From: an uncultured Clostridia bacterium
GTDB taxonomy: Bacteria; Bacillota; Clostridia; TANB77; CAG-508
Length of the DNA: 32,604 bases
Assembly (NCBI GenBank): GCA_947632525.1
Contig: CANRPQ010000002.1
Location: 1 to 32,604, forward strand
Reading direction: 5' to 3'
Shown here: positions 1 through 7,376 of the stretch, one piece after another
Position numbering within the stretch: the stretch's first letter is position 1
Layout: every line of letters begins with the position of its first letter
Notes under the pieces: model-generated
The model's database searches: none
Seen by the model: the letters and a program-made list of their open reading frames with translations, nothing else
Told to the model about the DNA's origin: nothing
Translations under genes and position numbers: made by a program

Positions 1-48
1 AAATTCATTAAGAATTATCCTCTACTCGATTATTAGAGATATTAGCTA

Positions 49-162
49 TTAGCAGCAACCTCCTCTACCGCCACCACAGCAGCAGATTAAAACAAGGATA
101 ATAATAATCCAAATGCAGCAATCATCACCGAAACCGCATCCACAACCTCTGTTTTCTGACAT
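49..162 (-). CDS. Cys/Gly-rich membrane microprotein (37 aa)
   Basis: A 37-aa reading frame with a strong ribosome binding site (AAAGGAGGG about 7 nt before the ATG). The N-terminus is polar and Cys/Gly-rich (GCGCG at 6-10), followed by CC, one hydrophobic segment (IWIIIILVLI, about residues 17-26) and a CCC-GGG-R-GG-CC tail. Nine of 37 residues are Cys. This suggests a single-pass membrane peptide with a thiol or metal-binding tail. I do not recognise the family. Small Gly-rich hydrophobic sporulation peptides of the YjcZ type are the closest general resemblance, but that is inference. A similar gene lies directly upstream on the same strand (199-306), so the pair looks like a tandem duplication or a two-gene operon. 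Confidence 0.7.
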   Translation of the reverse strand: MSENRGCGCGFGDDCCIWIIIILVLICCCGGGRGGCC

Positions 163-198
163 AACTTTTCCCTCCTTTCAAATATAAGTAACTAGAAA

Positions 199-306
199 TT
201 AGCAACCACATCCATTGTTACATCCACAATTGTTTCCACCGCAGCAGAAAAGTAACAAGAATAGGATTATGAACCATAAAAGCTCTCCGTTATTACAACA
301 TCCCAT
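199..306 (-). CDS. Cys/Gly-rich membrane microprotein (35 aa), relative of its neighbour
   Basis: A 35-aa reading frame preceded by GGGAGG about 6 nt before the ATG. It begins MGCCNNGELL, continues with a hydrophobic stretch (LLWFIILFLLLF, about 9-20), then CCGG and a tail of alternating Asn-Asn, Gly and Cys ending CGC. Eight of 35 residues are Cys. The plan (Cys pair, one membrane segment, Cys/Gly tail) matches the protein at 49-162, although the sequences have diverged. The intergenic gap of 36 nt contains only the downstream gene's ribosome binding site, so the two are probably cotranscribed. Function unknown; metal or redox chemistry at the membrane is only a guess. Confidence 0.7.
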   Translation of the reverse strand: MGCCNNGELLWFIILFLLLFCCGGNNCGCNNGCGC

Positions 307-471
307 TTCTATACCTCCCTATGAACATTAATTTTTTAGTTCTTTAGTATGGTATATAATATTCTTTTTTTAAAAAAGTGTTACTATATTGATAGTTGTA
401 CCTCAAGTATTAACCCAAGAACAAAAAAATAAAAAAACTGACTAAAAACTATACAAAAAATAAAAAAATAA

Positions 472-480
472 TGATATAAT
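472..480 (+). promoter_or_regulatory. Extended -10 promoter for mutL
   Basis: TGATATAAT is a full TGnTATAAT extended -10 element ending 41 nt before the mutL start. There is no good -35 box at the usual distance, which extended -10 promoters tolerate. The rest of the 307-506 interval is AT-rich and holds a CTTTTTTTAAAAAAG near-palindrome at 364-378. The promoter of the two minus-strand microproteins must lie in the same interval but is not clear. Confidence 0.5.
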
Positions 481-521
481 TTGTCCAAAGAAGAAAACGG
501 ATAAAATTGGGAGGAAAAAAA

Positions 522-2633
522 TTGGGAAATATAGTATTATTAGATGATAACACAATTAACAAAATTGCAGCAGGAGAAGTAATAGAAAGACCAGCATCTG
601 TTGTAAAAGAATTAATGGAAAACTCTATTGATGCGGGCTCAACTTCAATTAATGTAGAAATTAAAAATGGTGGTATTTCATACATTCGTATTACAGATAA
701 TGGAAAAGGAATAGCACCAGATGATATGGAAATAGCATTTGAAAGGCATGCTACTTCTAAAATTAGAAAAGCAGAAGACTTGGAAACAGTTACTTCTATG
801 GGATTCAGAGGTGAGGCATTAGCAAGTATAGCAGCAATTAGTAAAATTTCTATGACTTCTAAAACTGAAGAAAATGAAATTGGATATAAAATAGAAATAG
901 AAGGTGGAAAAATTATTAATAAAGAAGAAACAGGTTGCCCAAAGGGAACTACTATTGTAATTACTGACCTATTTTTTAATACACCTGTTAGATATAAATT
1001 TCTTAAAAAAGATTTTACAGAAGCAGGATATATTGAAGATGTTGTAACAAGAATTGCATTAGTACACCCTGAAGTTGCTATTAAATTAACCAATAGCGGA
1101 AAAACAATTATACAAACACCAGGTAATAATGAACAAAAAGCAACTATTTACAGCATCTATGGAAAAGACATTGCAGAAAATATTTTAGATGTAGACTATA
1201 CATATGAAGACATGCACATTACTGGAGTAATTGGAAAACCAGCGATTGCACGTTCTAATAGGACTAACCAATTATTTTTTGTAAATAAAAGATATATAAA
1301 GGATAAAACACTAACAACTGCTGCAGAACAGGCATATAAAGGCCTAATTACAATCGGAAAATATGGATTTTTAGTATTAAACATTGAAATGAATCCACAA
1401 AAAGTTGATGTTAATGTACATCCTGCAAAATTAGAGGTCAGATTCGAAGAAGAAAATAAAGTATTTAAAGCTGTATATCATGCTATTAAAGATACCATGC
1501 TAAAAGGAGATTTAGTAACAGACACCGAAAGAGAAAAAACAGATTTTGTAAATGATAATCCTATTTCAGAAAAAATCGATAATACAGCTACTGTTATGAC
1601 AACTGCAAAAGTTGCAGAAGAATTAAAATTTAATAAAAATATGGAAGATGATGAAGAAAAGAAATTTGGATTTGGTGGATTATTTAGAAGAATGAAAGAG
1701 AAGAATGAAGCAGAAGACCCATTTACAGTTCCAAAAAAAGCAGAAGTAATTACACAAGTTGAAGATACAAAGCAATTAGACAACATGGAAACTAAAGTAT
1801 TAGACACTAAAGAAGTTAATGAAAAATTAATGGAAGGTGTCAAACAATTAGAAAACTTAAAAATAGACCCACAAATAGAAGATTTTGACGAAATGTATAT
1901 ACGTACTTTTGGAAGCATGCCAGTAGAAGCTAAAAAAGAAGCTGAAAAGGAAGCGGAAAAACTTAAAGAAGAACAAGAAAAATATCAACTAAAACCAGAA
2001 GAATTGAAAACTGCAGAAAATGTTTCTATTTTTCCAAAGGAAGAAAAACCAGGAATTCCAGATTATAAATTTATTGGAATAGCATTTTCTACTTATATAA
2101 TTTTAGAATTAGACAAAGAATTATATATTTTAGATCAACATGCAGCACATGAAAGAATTTTATATGAAAAGGTAAAGAAAAATTATTACAGCGATGATCA
2201 AAAGGACTCACAACTAATGCTATTACCAGATATTATTAACTTGTCACATAAAGAAATGGATATTGCAAAAGAAAATATGGATATGTTCAGAAAAGCAGGA
2301 TTTACATTAGAAGAATTTGGAGAAAATACTATTAAATTAAGTGGAGTTCCTAATATTTGCTTAGATTTAGAAACAAAAGAATTATTTCTAGAAACTCTTG
2401 ATGAAATTAATACGATAGCAAGAACTGCAAAGCAAGAAAAAGAAGAAAAATTTATTGCAACAATAGCATGTAAAGCTGCAGTAAAAGCAAATATGGCATT
2501 AACAAAGGAAGAAGTAGATAAATTAATGGAACAATTATTAGTATTACCAAATCCATTTACTTGCCCACATGGTAGGCCAACTGCTATTAAAATGACAAAA
2601 AATGATATAGAAAGAAAATTTTCAAGAAGATAA
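522..2633 (+). CDS. mutL: DNA mismatch repair protein MutL (endonuclease-type)
   Basis: MutL couples mismatch recognition by MutS to strand incision and removal. I place the start at the TTG at 522 (MGNIVLLDDN...), because GGGAGG at 509-514 lies 7 nt before it; an earlier in-frame TTG at 507 overlaps that ribosome binding site. The 703-aa protein has an N-terminal GHKL ATPase with ELMENSIDAGS, DNGKGI and GFRGEALASI motifs. A charged Glu/Lys-rich linker spans about residues 340-500. The C-terminal domain carries the metal-dependent endonuclease motif DQHAAHER at 538-545, ACKAAVKAN at 649-657 and CPHGRPT from 681. These mark the nicking form of MutL found in organisms without MutH. mutS is not in the window. 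The next gene begins 10 nt downstream. Confidence 0.97.
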   Translation: MGNIVLLDDNTINKIAAGEVIERPASVVKELMENSIDAGSTSINVEIKNGGISYIRITDNGKGIAPDDMEIAFERHATSKIRKAEDLETVTSMGFRGEALASIAAISKISMTSKTEENEIGYKIEIEGGKIINKEETGCPKGTTIVITDLFFNTPVRYKFLKKDFTEAGYIEDVVTRIALVHPEVAIKLTNSGKTIIQTPGNNEQKATIYSIYGKDIAENILDVDYTYEDMHITGVIGKPAIARSNRTNQLFFVNKRYIKDKTLTTAAEQAYKGLITIGKYGFLVLNIEMNPQKVDVNVHPAKLEVRFEEENKVFKAVYHAIKDTMLKGDLVTDTEREKTDFVNDNPISEKIDNTATVMTTAKVAEELKFNKNMEDDEEKKFGFGGLFRRMKEKNEAEDPFTVPKKAEVITQVEDTKQLDNMETKVLDTKEVNEKLMEGVKQLENLKIDPQIEDFDEMYIRTFGSMPVEAKKEAEKEAEKLKEEQEKYQLKPEELKTAENVSIFPKEEKPGIPDYKFIGIAFSTYIILELDKELYILDQHAAHERILYEKVKKNYYSDDQKDSQLMLLPDIINLSHKEMDIAKENMDMFRKAGFTLEEFGENTIKLSGVPNICLDLETKELFLETLDEINTIARTAKQEKEEKFIATIACKAAVKANMALTKEEVDKLMEQLLVLPNPFTCPHGRPTAIKMTKNDIERKFSRR

Positions 2634-2643
2634 GGAGATAAAT

Positions 2644-3075
2644 ATGCTTACATTTATATATATTTGTATTTTATTATTGAACATAGTAGCAATTTTATTA
2701 ACATACCACTTTTTAGGAAAAGATATGGATAAGAAGTCAAAAGGAATATTTATTGTAGTGGCAATTGCAGTTATGTATGCTCTAGTTACATCTATTTATT
2801 GGATAGCAACAAAAGATATTGACTTAGGCAATGCAAAAGAAACATGCAAAAATCTAGTAACATTTGCTTTTGTACCAGTAAATATAATTATAATAATGCC
2901 ATTTTTAGCAAGCTCTTACAGAAAATTTCAAAATAAAAGTTTAAAATTCGAACCATTTAGAAATCGCTGTATTTTATTAGGTATTATTTTAATTATAGCA
3001 TTAATTATAGAATTTTTCTATTTTAAGGATATTCAAAATGGAATTACTGCTATTTTACAAACTGTAAGCAAGTAG
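2644..3075 (+). CDS. Four-helix integral membrane protein, unknown function
   Basis: A 143-aa protein with a ribosome binding site (AAGGAGA) that overlaps the end of mutL. Four hydrophobic segments are evident, near residues 1-25, 34-58, 76-97 and 108-128, with short polar loops between them. I do not recognise the family and see no catalytic motif. It sits between mutL and miaA, which are adjacent in many Firmicutes, and is only 10-13 nt from each, so it is cotranscribed with them. It may have no functional link to mismatch repair or tRNA modification. Confidence 0.8.
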   Translation: MLTFIYICILLLNIVAILLTYHFLGKDMDKKSKGIFIVVAIAVMYALVTSIYWIATKDIDLGNAKETCKNLVTFAFVPVNIIIIMPFLASSYRKFQNKSLKFEPFRNRCILLGIILIIALIIEFFYFKDIQNGITAILQTVSK

Positions 3076-3087
3076 AGGGAGAATAAA

Positions 3088-4035
3088 ATGCAAAACAAGC
3101 CAAAAGTAATTGTTATCTGTGGTCCAACAGCATCTGGTAAAACAGGACTAGCTATTGAACTTGCAAAAAAAATAAATGGAGAAATTGTATCTTGTGATTC
3201 TATGCAGATTTATAAAGATATGAATATAGGTACAGCAAAGCCTACTCCAGAAGAAATGCAAGGAATACCACATCACTTAATTGATTTTATATCACCTGAT
3301 GAAAGATACAGTGTGGCAGATTTTCAAATAGATGCAAAAAATAAGATTGAGGAAATCTTGAATAAATGGAAAGTTCCTATTATAGTAGGAGGAACAGGAC
3401 TTTATGTTGATACTTTAGTATACAATATTAAGTACCCAGAAATAGAATTAGACATTGACTATCGTAAGTCATTAGAAAAAATGATAAATGATAAAGGATT
3501 AGATGAAGCATATGAACAAGCTAAGAAAATAGACCCAGAAGCAATTAAAAAAATAAGTAGCAATGATAAAAAACGCATTATGCGTATTTTAGAAATCTAT
3601 CATCAAACAGGAAAAACAAAAACACAACTAGAAATAGAGTCTAGAAATGAACAGCCACCTTATGACTATCTTATATATGCAATAAATATGGATAGAGAAA
3701 AACTTTATGATAGAATAAATAAAAGAGTAGACATTATGATAAAGCAAGGATTAATTGAAGAAGTTCAAAATTTAGTAAAAAAATATAATCATTTTCCTAC
3801 AGCTATGCAAGGGCTAGGATATAAAGAAGTAGTTAGCTATTTACAAGGAAATATAACTAAGGATGAAATGATTGAAATATTGAAACAAGAAACAAGAAGG
3901 TATTCTAAAAGACAGTTAACTTGGTTCAGAAAAAATAAAGATATAAAATGGATTAATGGATTAGACCCGAAAGAAAAGAATATACAAATGATTTTGGAGG
4001 ATTATAGTGGAGAGAAGGAAGAAAACCACAACTAA
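3088..4035 (+). CDS. miaA: tRNA dimethylallyltransferase MiaA
   Basis: MiaA transfers the dimethylallyl group of DMAPP to N6 of A37 in tRNAs that read codons starting with U, making i6A37. The 315-aa length is normal. Signatures are the P-loop GPTASGKT at 12-19, DSMQIYKDMNIGTAKP from residue 37, a HHLIDF motif, GGTGLYVDTL, the KKRIMRILEIY region and the QGLGYKEV motif. GAGGGAG precedes the ATG by 7 nt. The last 29 nt overlap the start of the next gene, which indicates translational coupling. Confidence 0.97.
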   Translation: MQNKPKVIVICGPTASGKTGLAIELAKKINGEIVSCDSMQIYKDMNIGTAKPTPEEMQGIPHHLIDFISPDERYSVADFQIDAKNKIEEILNKWKVPIIVGGTGLYVDTLVYNIKYPEIELDIDYRKSLEKMINDKGLDEAYEQAKKIDPEAIKKISSNDKKRIMRILEIYHQTGKTKTQLEIESRNEQPPYDYLIYAINMDREKLYDRINKRVDIMIKQGLIEEVQNLVKKYNHFPTAMQGLGYKEVVSYLQGNITKDEMIEILKQETRRYSKRQLTWFRKNKDIKWINGLDPKEKNIQMILEDYSGEKEENHN

Positions 4036-5374
4036 GAAAACGCCAAAAAAGCAATCAGTAAGACAATCAAAAACGGTACAAAAAAGTAAAAAAACAAGAA
4101 AAAACAATAAAGGAATTACTATTAAAGATATTAAGGAAAATAAAAAATTATTGTTAATATTTTTAATCATACTAGTTCTTGTTATTTATTGTGCCTGTAA
4201 AGTTATAGCATTAATTAAAAATCCAACAGATACATTTACAGTAGAACAAGGAAAAATTGTTCAAGAAGAGTCTTCTGTAGGATATATAATTAGAGAAGAA
4301 ACAGTAGTAAAAGGTTCTAACTATAAAAATGGAATGGTTCAAATAAAAACAGAAGGAGAAAGAGTAGGAAAAAATGAAGCAATTTTTCGTTACTATTCTA
4401 GTGGAGAAGAAAGCTTAAAAAAGAAGATTGAAGATTTAGATGTTAAAATAGATGAAGCAATGGAAGAAACCATGACAGGAGAAAAAGGAATACTTACGAG
4501 CGATATAAGAACCTTGGAAAAACAAATACAAGAAAAAGTTACATCTTTAATGGAAGTAAATAATCTTCAAGACATTCGTGAAGCCAAAAAAGATATAAGT
4601 AATAATATAACTAAAAAAGCCAAAATAGCGGGTGACTATAGCCCAGCAGGGTCGTATTTAAAAAAACTTATTGATGAAAGAAGCAAATATGAAAATCAAT
4701 TAAATAAAGGCTCAGAGTATTTAAAGGCTCCAATTAGTGGAGTGGTTTCATACAAACTAGACGGATATGAAGAAATATTAACACCAAGTAATTTTAGTAA
4801 TTTAACCAAGGATACACTAAACAAATTAGATATAAAAACAGGTCAAGTTGTAGCAGATAGCCAAGAGGGCGGAAAAATTATAAATAATTTCAAATGTTAT
4901 ATAGCTTGTATTTTAGATTCAGAACAGGCAAAGAATGTAAAATTGGATGATAAAATAAAAATAAGACTTCCAAATAATGCAGAAGTGTATGGAACTGTAC
5001 AATATATTTCATATGAAGATAATGAAGTAATATTAGTATTAGAATTAACAGAACAAGTACAAGAGCTAGTAAGCTATAGAAAAATTTCATTTGACATTAT
5101 TTGGTGGAGTCATAGTGGTAAAAAGGTTCCAAATAGTGCAATAGGAACAGAACAAAAAGGAGATAATGAAGTATCATATGTAGTAAGAACTAGAGCAGGT
5201 TATCAAGATAAAATTTGGATTAAAGTAACCAAGAAAAATGAAAAATATTCTATTGTAGAAAATTATACAAACACAGAATTACAAGATCTAGGATATTCAG
5301 CAGAAGAAATAAATGGAAGAAAAACACTGACATTATATGACGAAATTTTAAAAAAACCGATACTAAACGACTAA
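4007..5374 (+). CDS. HlyD-like membrane-anchored protein of the division locus
   Basis: A 455-aa protein starting at GTG, with GGAGG 6 nt upstream inside miaA. The N-terminus is very basic (about 45 residues rich in Lys/Arg/Thr) and cytoplasmic, followed by one membrane segment (LLLIFLIILVLVIYCACKVI, about 49-68). The extracytoplasmic part has a beta-rich start (GYIIREETV), a coiled-coil hairpin at about 135-235 and a lipoyl-like piece (LKAPISGVVSYKLDGYEE). This is the arrangement of HlyD/periplasmic-adaptor-like proteins. Related proteins occur beside sepF in Clostridia, so an envelope or division role is plausible. No transporter partner is nearby. Overlap with miaA is 29 nt, and the stop codon is directly followed by the repeat array upstream of sepF. 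Confidence 0.75.
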   Translation: MERRKKTTTKKTPKKQSVRQSKTVQKSKKTRKNNKGITIKDIKENKKLLLIFLIILVLVIYCACKVIALIKNPTDTFTVEQGKIVQEESSVGYIIREETVVKGSNYKNGMVQIKTEGERVGKNEAIFRYYSSGEESLKKKIEDLDVKIDEAMEETMTGEKGILTSDIRTLEKQIQEKVTSLMEVNNLQDIREAKKDISNNITKKAKIAGDYSPAGSYLKKLIDERSKYENQLNKGSEYLKAPISGVVSYKLDGYEEILTPSNFSNLTKDTLNKLDIKTGQVVADSQEGGKIINNFKCYIACILDSEQAKNVKLDDKIKIRLPNNAEVYGTVQYISYEDNEVILVLELTEQVQELVSYRKISFDIIWWSHSGKKVPNSAIGTEQKGDNEVSYVVRTRAGYQDKIWIKVTKKNEKYSIVENYTNTELQDLGYSAEEINGRKTLTLYDEILKKPILND

Positions 5375-5378
5375 AAAA

Positions 5379-5422
5379 TATTACAGAAATATTACAATAA
5401 TATTAAATTATTATTACAAACA
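5379..5422. promoter_or_regulatory. Four in-phase 11-bp repeats upstream of the sepF promoter
   Basis: Four consecutive 11-mers begin TATTACA (5379), TATTACA (5390), TATTAAA (5401) and TATTACA (5412), each followed by four variable AT-rich bases. The array ends 9 bp before the TTGACA -35 box. Read on the minus strand the units are TGTAATA-N4, which fits the direct-repeat form TGTWAH-N5-TGTWAH known for WalR. Other OmpR-family regulators such as PhoP also bind 11-bp repeats. A very similar array lies upstream of rsmD at 6690-6733. Confidence 0.55.
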
Positions 5423-5431
5423 AAAAAACTA

Positions 5432-5460
5432 TTGACAAGAAAACAAAAAAGTTAGATACT
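5432..5460 (+). promoter_or_regulatory. SigA-type promoter of sepF
   Basis: A perfect TTGACA at 5432-5437, a 17-bp spacer and GATACT at 5455-5460. It lies about 45 nt upstream of the sepF ATG and directly after the 11-bp repeat array. Confidence 0.6.
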
Positions 5461-5506
5461 AGTAGCAGAAAAACGAAAGACATAAAAAAATTAGGAGGGT
5501 AATTAA

Positions 5507-5992
5507 ATGGCAGGAGCTATTATGGAAAAAGTATGGGGTTTATTAGGAGTAAACCAAGCAGAAGAACCAGAAGATGAAGAAGAATTAGAAGGCTATGAAG
5601 ATGAAGAAGAAGTAGAAGAAGATTATGAAGAGCAAGAAGAAAGAAAATTATGGGGAAGAAAGAATAGTAAAGTAGTTAACATGCCACAAGTACAACAAGT
5701 AAAAATGGTTATTTCTCAACCAACCACTTTTGAACAAGCTGCTACTATTTGTGATTTATTAAAACAAAAAAAATCAGTTATTGTTAATTTAGAATATGTA
5801 AATAAAGATGTTGCAAGAAGAATCGTAGATGTTGCTTCAGGTGCTGTACGTGCTTTAGATGCACATATGGAAAAAATATCTAACTCTATTATTTTAATTG
5901 CACCAGTTAATTATGATATTGAAAATGAAATGGCAAGAGAAGAAGTTAAAAAATTATCTGTTTCATGGCTAAGAAATGGAAATAATCAATAA
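5507..5992 (+). CDS. sepF: Cell division protein SepF
   Basis: SepF is a membrane-associated protein that binds FtsZ polymers, tethers the Z ring and bundles filaments for septum formation. The 161-aa protein has a short amphipathic N-terminus (MAGAIMEKVWGLLGV), an acidic linker with runs of Glu and Asp (about 18-45), and the SepF core from about residue 63. Core segments are VKMVISQPTTFEQAATICDLL, KSVIVNLEYVNKDVARRIVDV, AVRALDAHMEKIS and IILIAPVNYDI. TAGGAGGGT precedes the ATG by 7 nt. It has its own promoter and repeat array, and a hairpin terminator follows. The ylmG and ylmH genes that often follow sepF are not here. Confidence 0.95.
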   Translation: MAGAIMEKVWGLLGVNQAEEPEDEEELEGYEDEEEVEEDYEEQEERKLWGRKNSKVVNMPQVQQVKMVISQPTTFEQAATICDLLKQKKSVIVNLEYVNKDVARRIVDVASGAVRALDAHMEKISNSIILIAPVNYDIENEMAREEVKKLSVSWLRNGNNQ

Positions 5993-6000
5993 TAATGATA

Positions 6001-6040
6001 ATTGGATAGCAATAATTTAATGCTATCCTAATTTTATTTA
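6001..6040 (+). terminator. Hairpin terminator after sepF
   Basis: GGATAGCA at 6004-6011 pairs perfectly with TGCTATCC at 6021-6028 across a 9-nt loop, followed by a T-rich tail (TAATTTTATTTA). It probably ends or attenuates the sepF transcript, since no convincing separate promoter is visible before divIVA. Confidence 0.65.
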
Positions 6041-6041
6041 T

Positions 6042-6064
6042 AGTAAAATAGGAAGAATTTTACT
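6042..6064. other. 8-bp perfect inverted repeat ahead of divIVA
   Basis: AGTAAAAT at 6042-6049 and ATTTTACT at 6057-6064 form a perfect stem around a 7-nt loop, ending about 30 nt before the divIVA start codon. No T-tract follows, so it is not a terminator. It could be an operator or a leader hairpin. Confidence 0.35.
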
Positions 6065-6094
6065 GTACAACAAGAAAATTTAGGAGGAATAATT

Positions 6095-6544
6095 ATGCTA
6101 ACACCTTTAGATATAGAAAATAAAAAATTTGCAAAACAAATGATGAATGGATATAGTGTAGAAGAGGTAGATGATTTCTTAGATGAATTAACAGCAGACT
6201 ATGAAAAATTATATAGAGAAATTACAGACAATAAAAATAAACTAGAGGAATTACAAGAGGGAATTGGAAAATATAAAAATATTGAAAGCACATTGCAAAA
6301 TACTTTAATAATGGCACAAACAGCAGCAGATGATATGAAAAATCTAGCAAAAAAAGAAGCAGAGCAAATAATCAATGAAGCACAAGCACAAGCAAAGCAA
6401 ACTGTTGTTGAATTAGAACAAGAAATTAATATGAAGAAAAAAGAATTAGACGAATTAGCTAAACAATTTGATGTATATAAAGCTAAAATGGAATCATTAT
6501 TAATTTCTCAACTAGAGTTATTAAAAGAAGTAAATAAAGACTAA
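6095..6544 (+). CDS. divIVA: DivIVA-domain cell division/polarity protein
   Basis: DivIVA proteins recognise curved membrane at poles and septa and recruit division or cell-wall partners. The 149-aa protein starts with the family signature LTPLDIENKKFAKQMMNGYSVEEVDDFLDEL (given here by its key residues: L2, P4, D6, F12, G19, Y20, D26-F28). Most of the remainder is coiled coil rich in Glu, Lys, Ala and Gln (about 30-148). It is somewhat shorter than B. subtilis DivIVA. AGGAGGA precedes the ATG. It lies directly after sepF and is followed by a strong terminator. Confidence 0.9.
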   Translation: MLTPLDIENKKFAKQMMNGYSVEEVDDFLDELTADYEKLYREITDNKNKLEELQEGIGKYKNIESTLQNTLIMAQTAADDMKNLAKKEAEQIINEAQAQAKQTVVELEQEINMKKKELDELAKQFDVYKAKMESLLISQLELLKEVNKD

Positions 6545-6550
6545 CATAAA

Positions 6551-6580
6551 AATCTGCTATAAATAATAGCAGATTTTTTG
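6551..6580 (+). terminator. Rho-independent terminator after divIVA
   Basis: AATCTGCTAT at 6551-6560 pairs perfectly with ATAGCAGATT at 6566-6575 over a 5-nt loop, followed by TTTTG. It starts 7 nt after the divIVA stop. Confidence 0.85.
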
Positions 6581-6642
6581 TTGTCATATTTCATAGAACT
6601 AAGAATATTTAAAAATAAAATTTTTAAAATGACAAAAATTTC

Positions 6643-6671
6643 TTTACAATTAGACAAGCTTGGTATATAAT
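6643..6671 (+). promoter_or_regulatory. SigA-type promoter upstream of rsmD
   Basis: TTTACA at 6643-6648, a 17-bp spacer and a perfect TATAAT at 6666-6671. Transcription would begin near 6678, leaving a leader of about 108 nt that contains the 11-bp repeat array at 6690-6733 and a second TTGACA at 6734. The second box lacks a well-spaced -10 (TATAAA at 14 bp, TATTAT at 21 bp), so this upstream promoter is the better candidate. Confidence 0.6.
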
Positions 6672-6681
6672 ACAAGTGCGA

Positions 6682-6733
6682 TGTAATAATATTACAATTA
6701 CATTAAATAAATGTTACAATTTTATTAAAGCTA
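6682..6733. promoter_or_regulatory. Operator-like region of rsmD: palindrome plus four 11-bp repeats
   Basis: A perfect 7-1-7 palindrome TGTAATAATATTACA occupies 6682-6696. From 6690 the sequence also reads as four consecutive 11-mers beginning TATTACA (6690), CATTAAA (6701), TGTTACA (6712) and TATTAAA (6723), which run directly into TTGACA at 6734. The pattern closely resembles the array before sepF (5379-5422), and CTATTGACA is common to both. The same DNA-binding regulator may act at both sites. Confidence 0.5.
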
Positions 6734-6785
6734 TTGACATATTAATAGAAAACTATAAAATATTATATATCATACTAGAGGTATT

Positions 6786-7340
6786 ATGAGAGTAATTAGT
6801 GGAACAGCAAAAGGAACTAAATTAAATTCCATTGAAAGTTTATCTACAAGGCCAACTCTAGATAGAGTTAAAGAATCTTTATTTAATATTATACAAAATG
6901 AAATACAAGATACTATTATATTAGATTTATTTTCAGGAAGTGGTGCAATTGCTATAGAGTTTTTAAGTAGAGGTGCTAAAAAAGCATACCTATGTGAAAA
7001 TAACCACTCAGCTACTAAGATGATATATAGTAACTTAAATAAAACAAGGTTAACAGATAAGGCTATTATTATTCAAAAAGACTATAGAAAAGCATTAGAA
7101 ATATTAAAACAAGAAAATATACAATTTGATTTTATATTTTTAGATCCACCTTATCAAGCTAATTTTGCTGTAGATGCTACTAATAAAATTTTGTCATTAA
7201 ATTTACTTAAGGAAAAAGGAACAATAATTATAGAAACCGATGATGAGAAGCGAGAATTACTCGAATTAAAAGAATTAAATGTAAAGATAGATGATATTAG
7301 AAAATATGGAAGAGTTAGTCTTATTTTTGTAAGAGTATAA
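6786..7340 (+). CDS. rsmD: 16S rRNA (guanine-N2)-methyltransferase RsmD
   Basis: RsmD methylates a guanine of 16S rRNA (G966 in E. coli numbering) with S-adenosylmethionine. The 184-aa protein has the family N-terminus MRVISGTAKG...STRPTLDRVKESLFN, the SAM-binding motif DLFSGSGA at 47-54, acidic E71 and the catalytic N6/N2-type motif DPPY at 120-123. The ribosome binding site is weak (AGAGG, 3-8 nt before the ATG). coaD usually follows rsmD in Firmicutes but is absent here. Confidence 0.93.
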   Translation: MRVISGTAKGTKLNSIESLSTRPTLDRVKESLFNIIQNEIQDTIILDLFSGSGAIAIEFLSRGAKKAYLCENNHSATKMIYSNLNKTRLTDKAIIIQKDYRKALEILKQENIQFDFIFLDPPYQANFAVDATNKILSLNLLKEKGTIIIETDDEKRELLELKELNVKIDDIRKYGRVSLIFVRV

Positions 7341-7376
7341 TTCTAAGCGTCTTAAAAATCGAAAGGGGTTAAACCA

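Noticed and set aside
449..1093. 214-aa minus-strand frame opposite mutL
   Set aside because: It mirrors the MutL ATPase domain, which is certain, and is not preceded by a ribosome binding site.
6671..6785. Well-spaced -10 for the TTGACA at 6734
   Set aside because: TATAAA and TATTAT are 14 and 21 bp away, outside the usual 16-18 bp.
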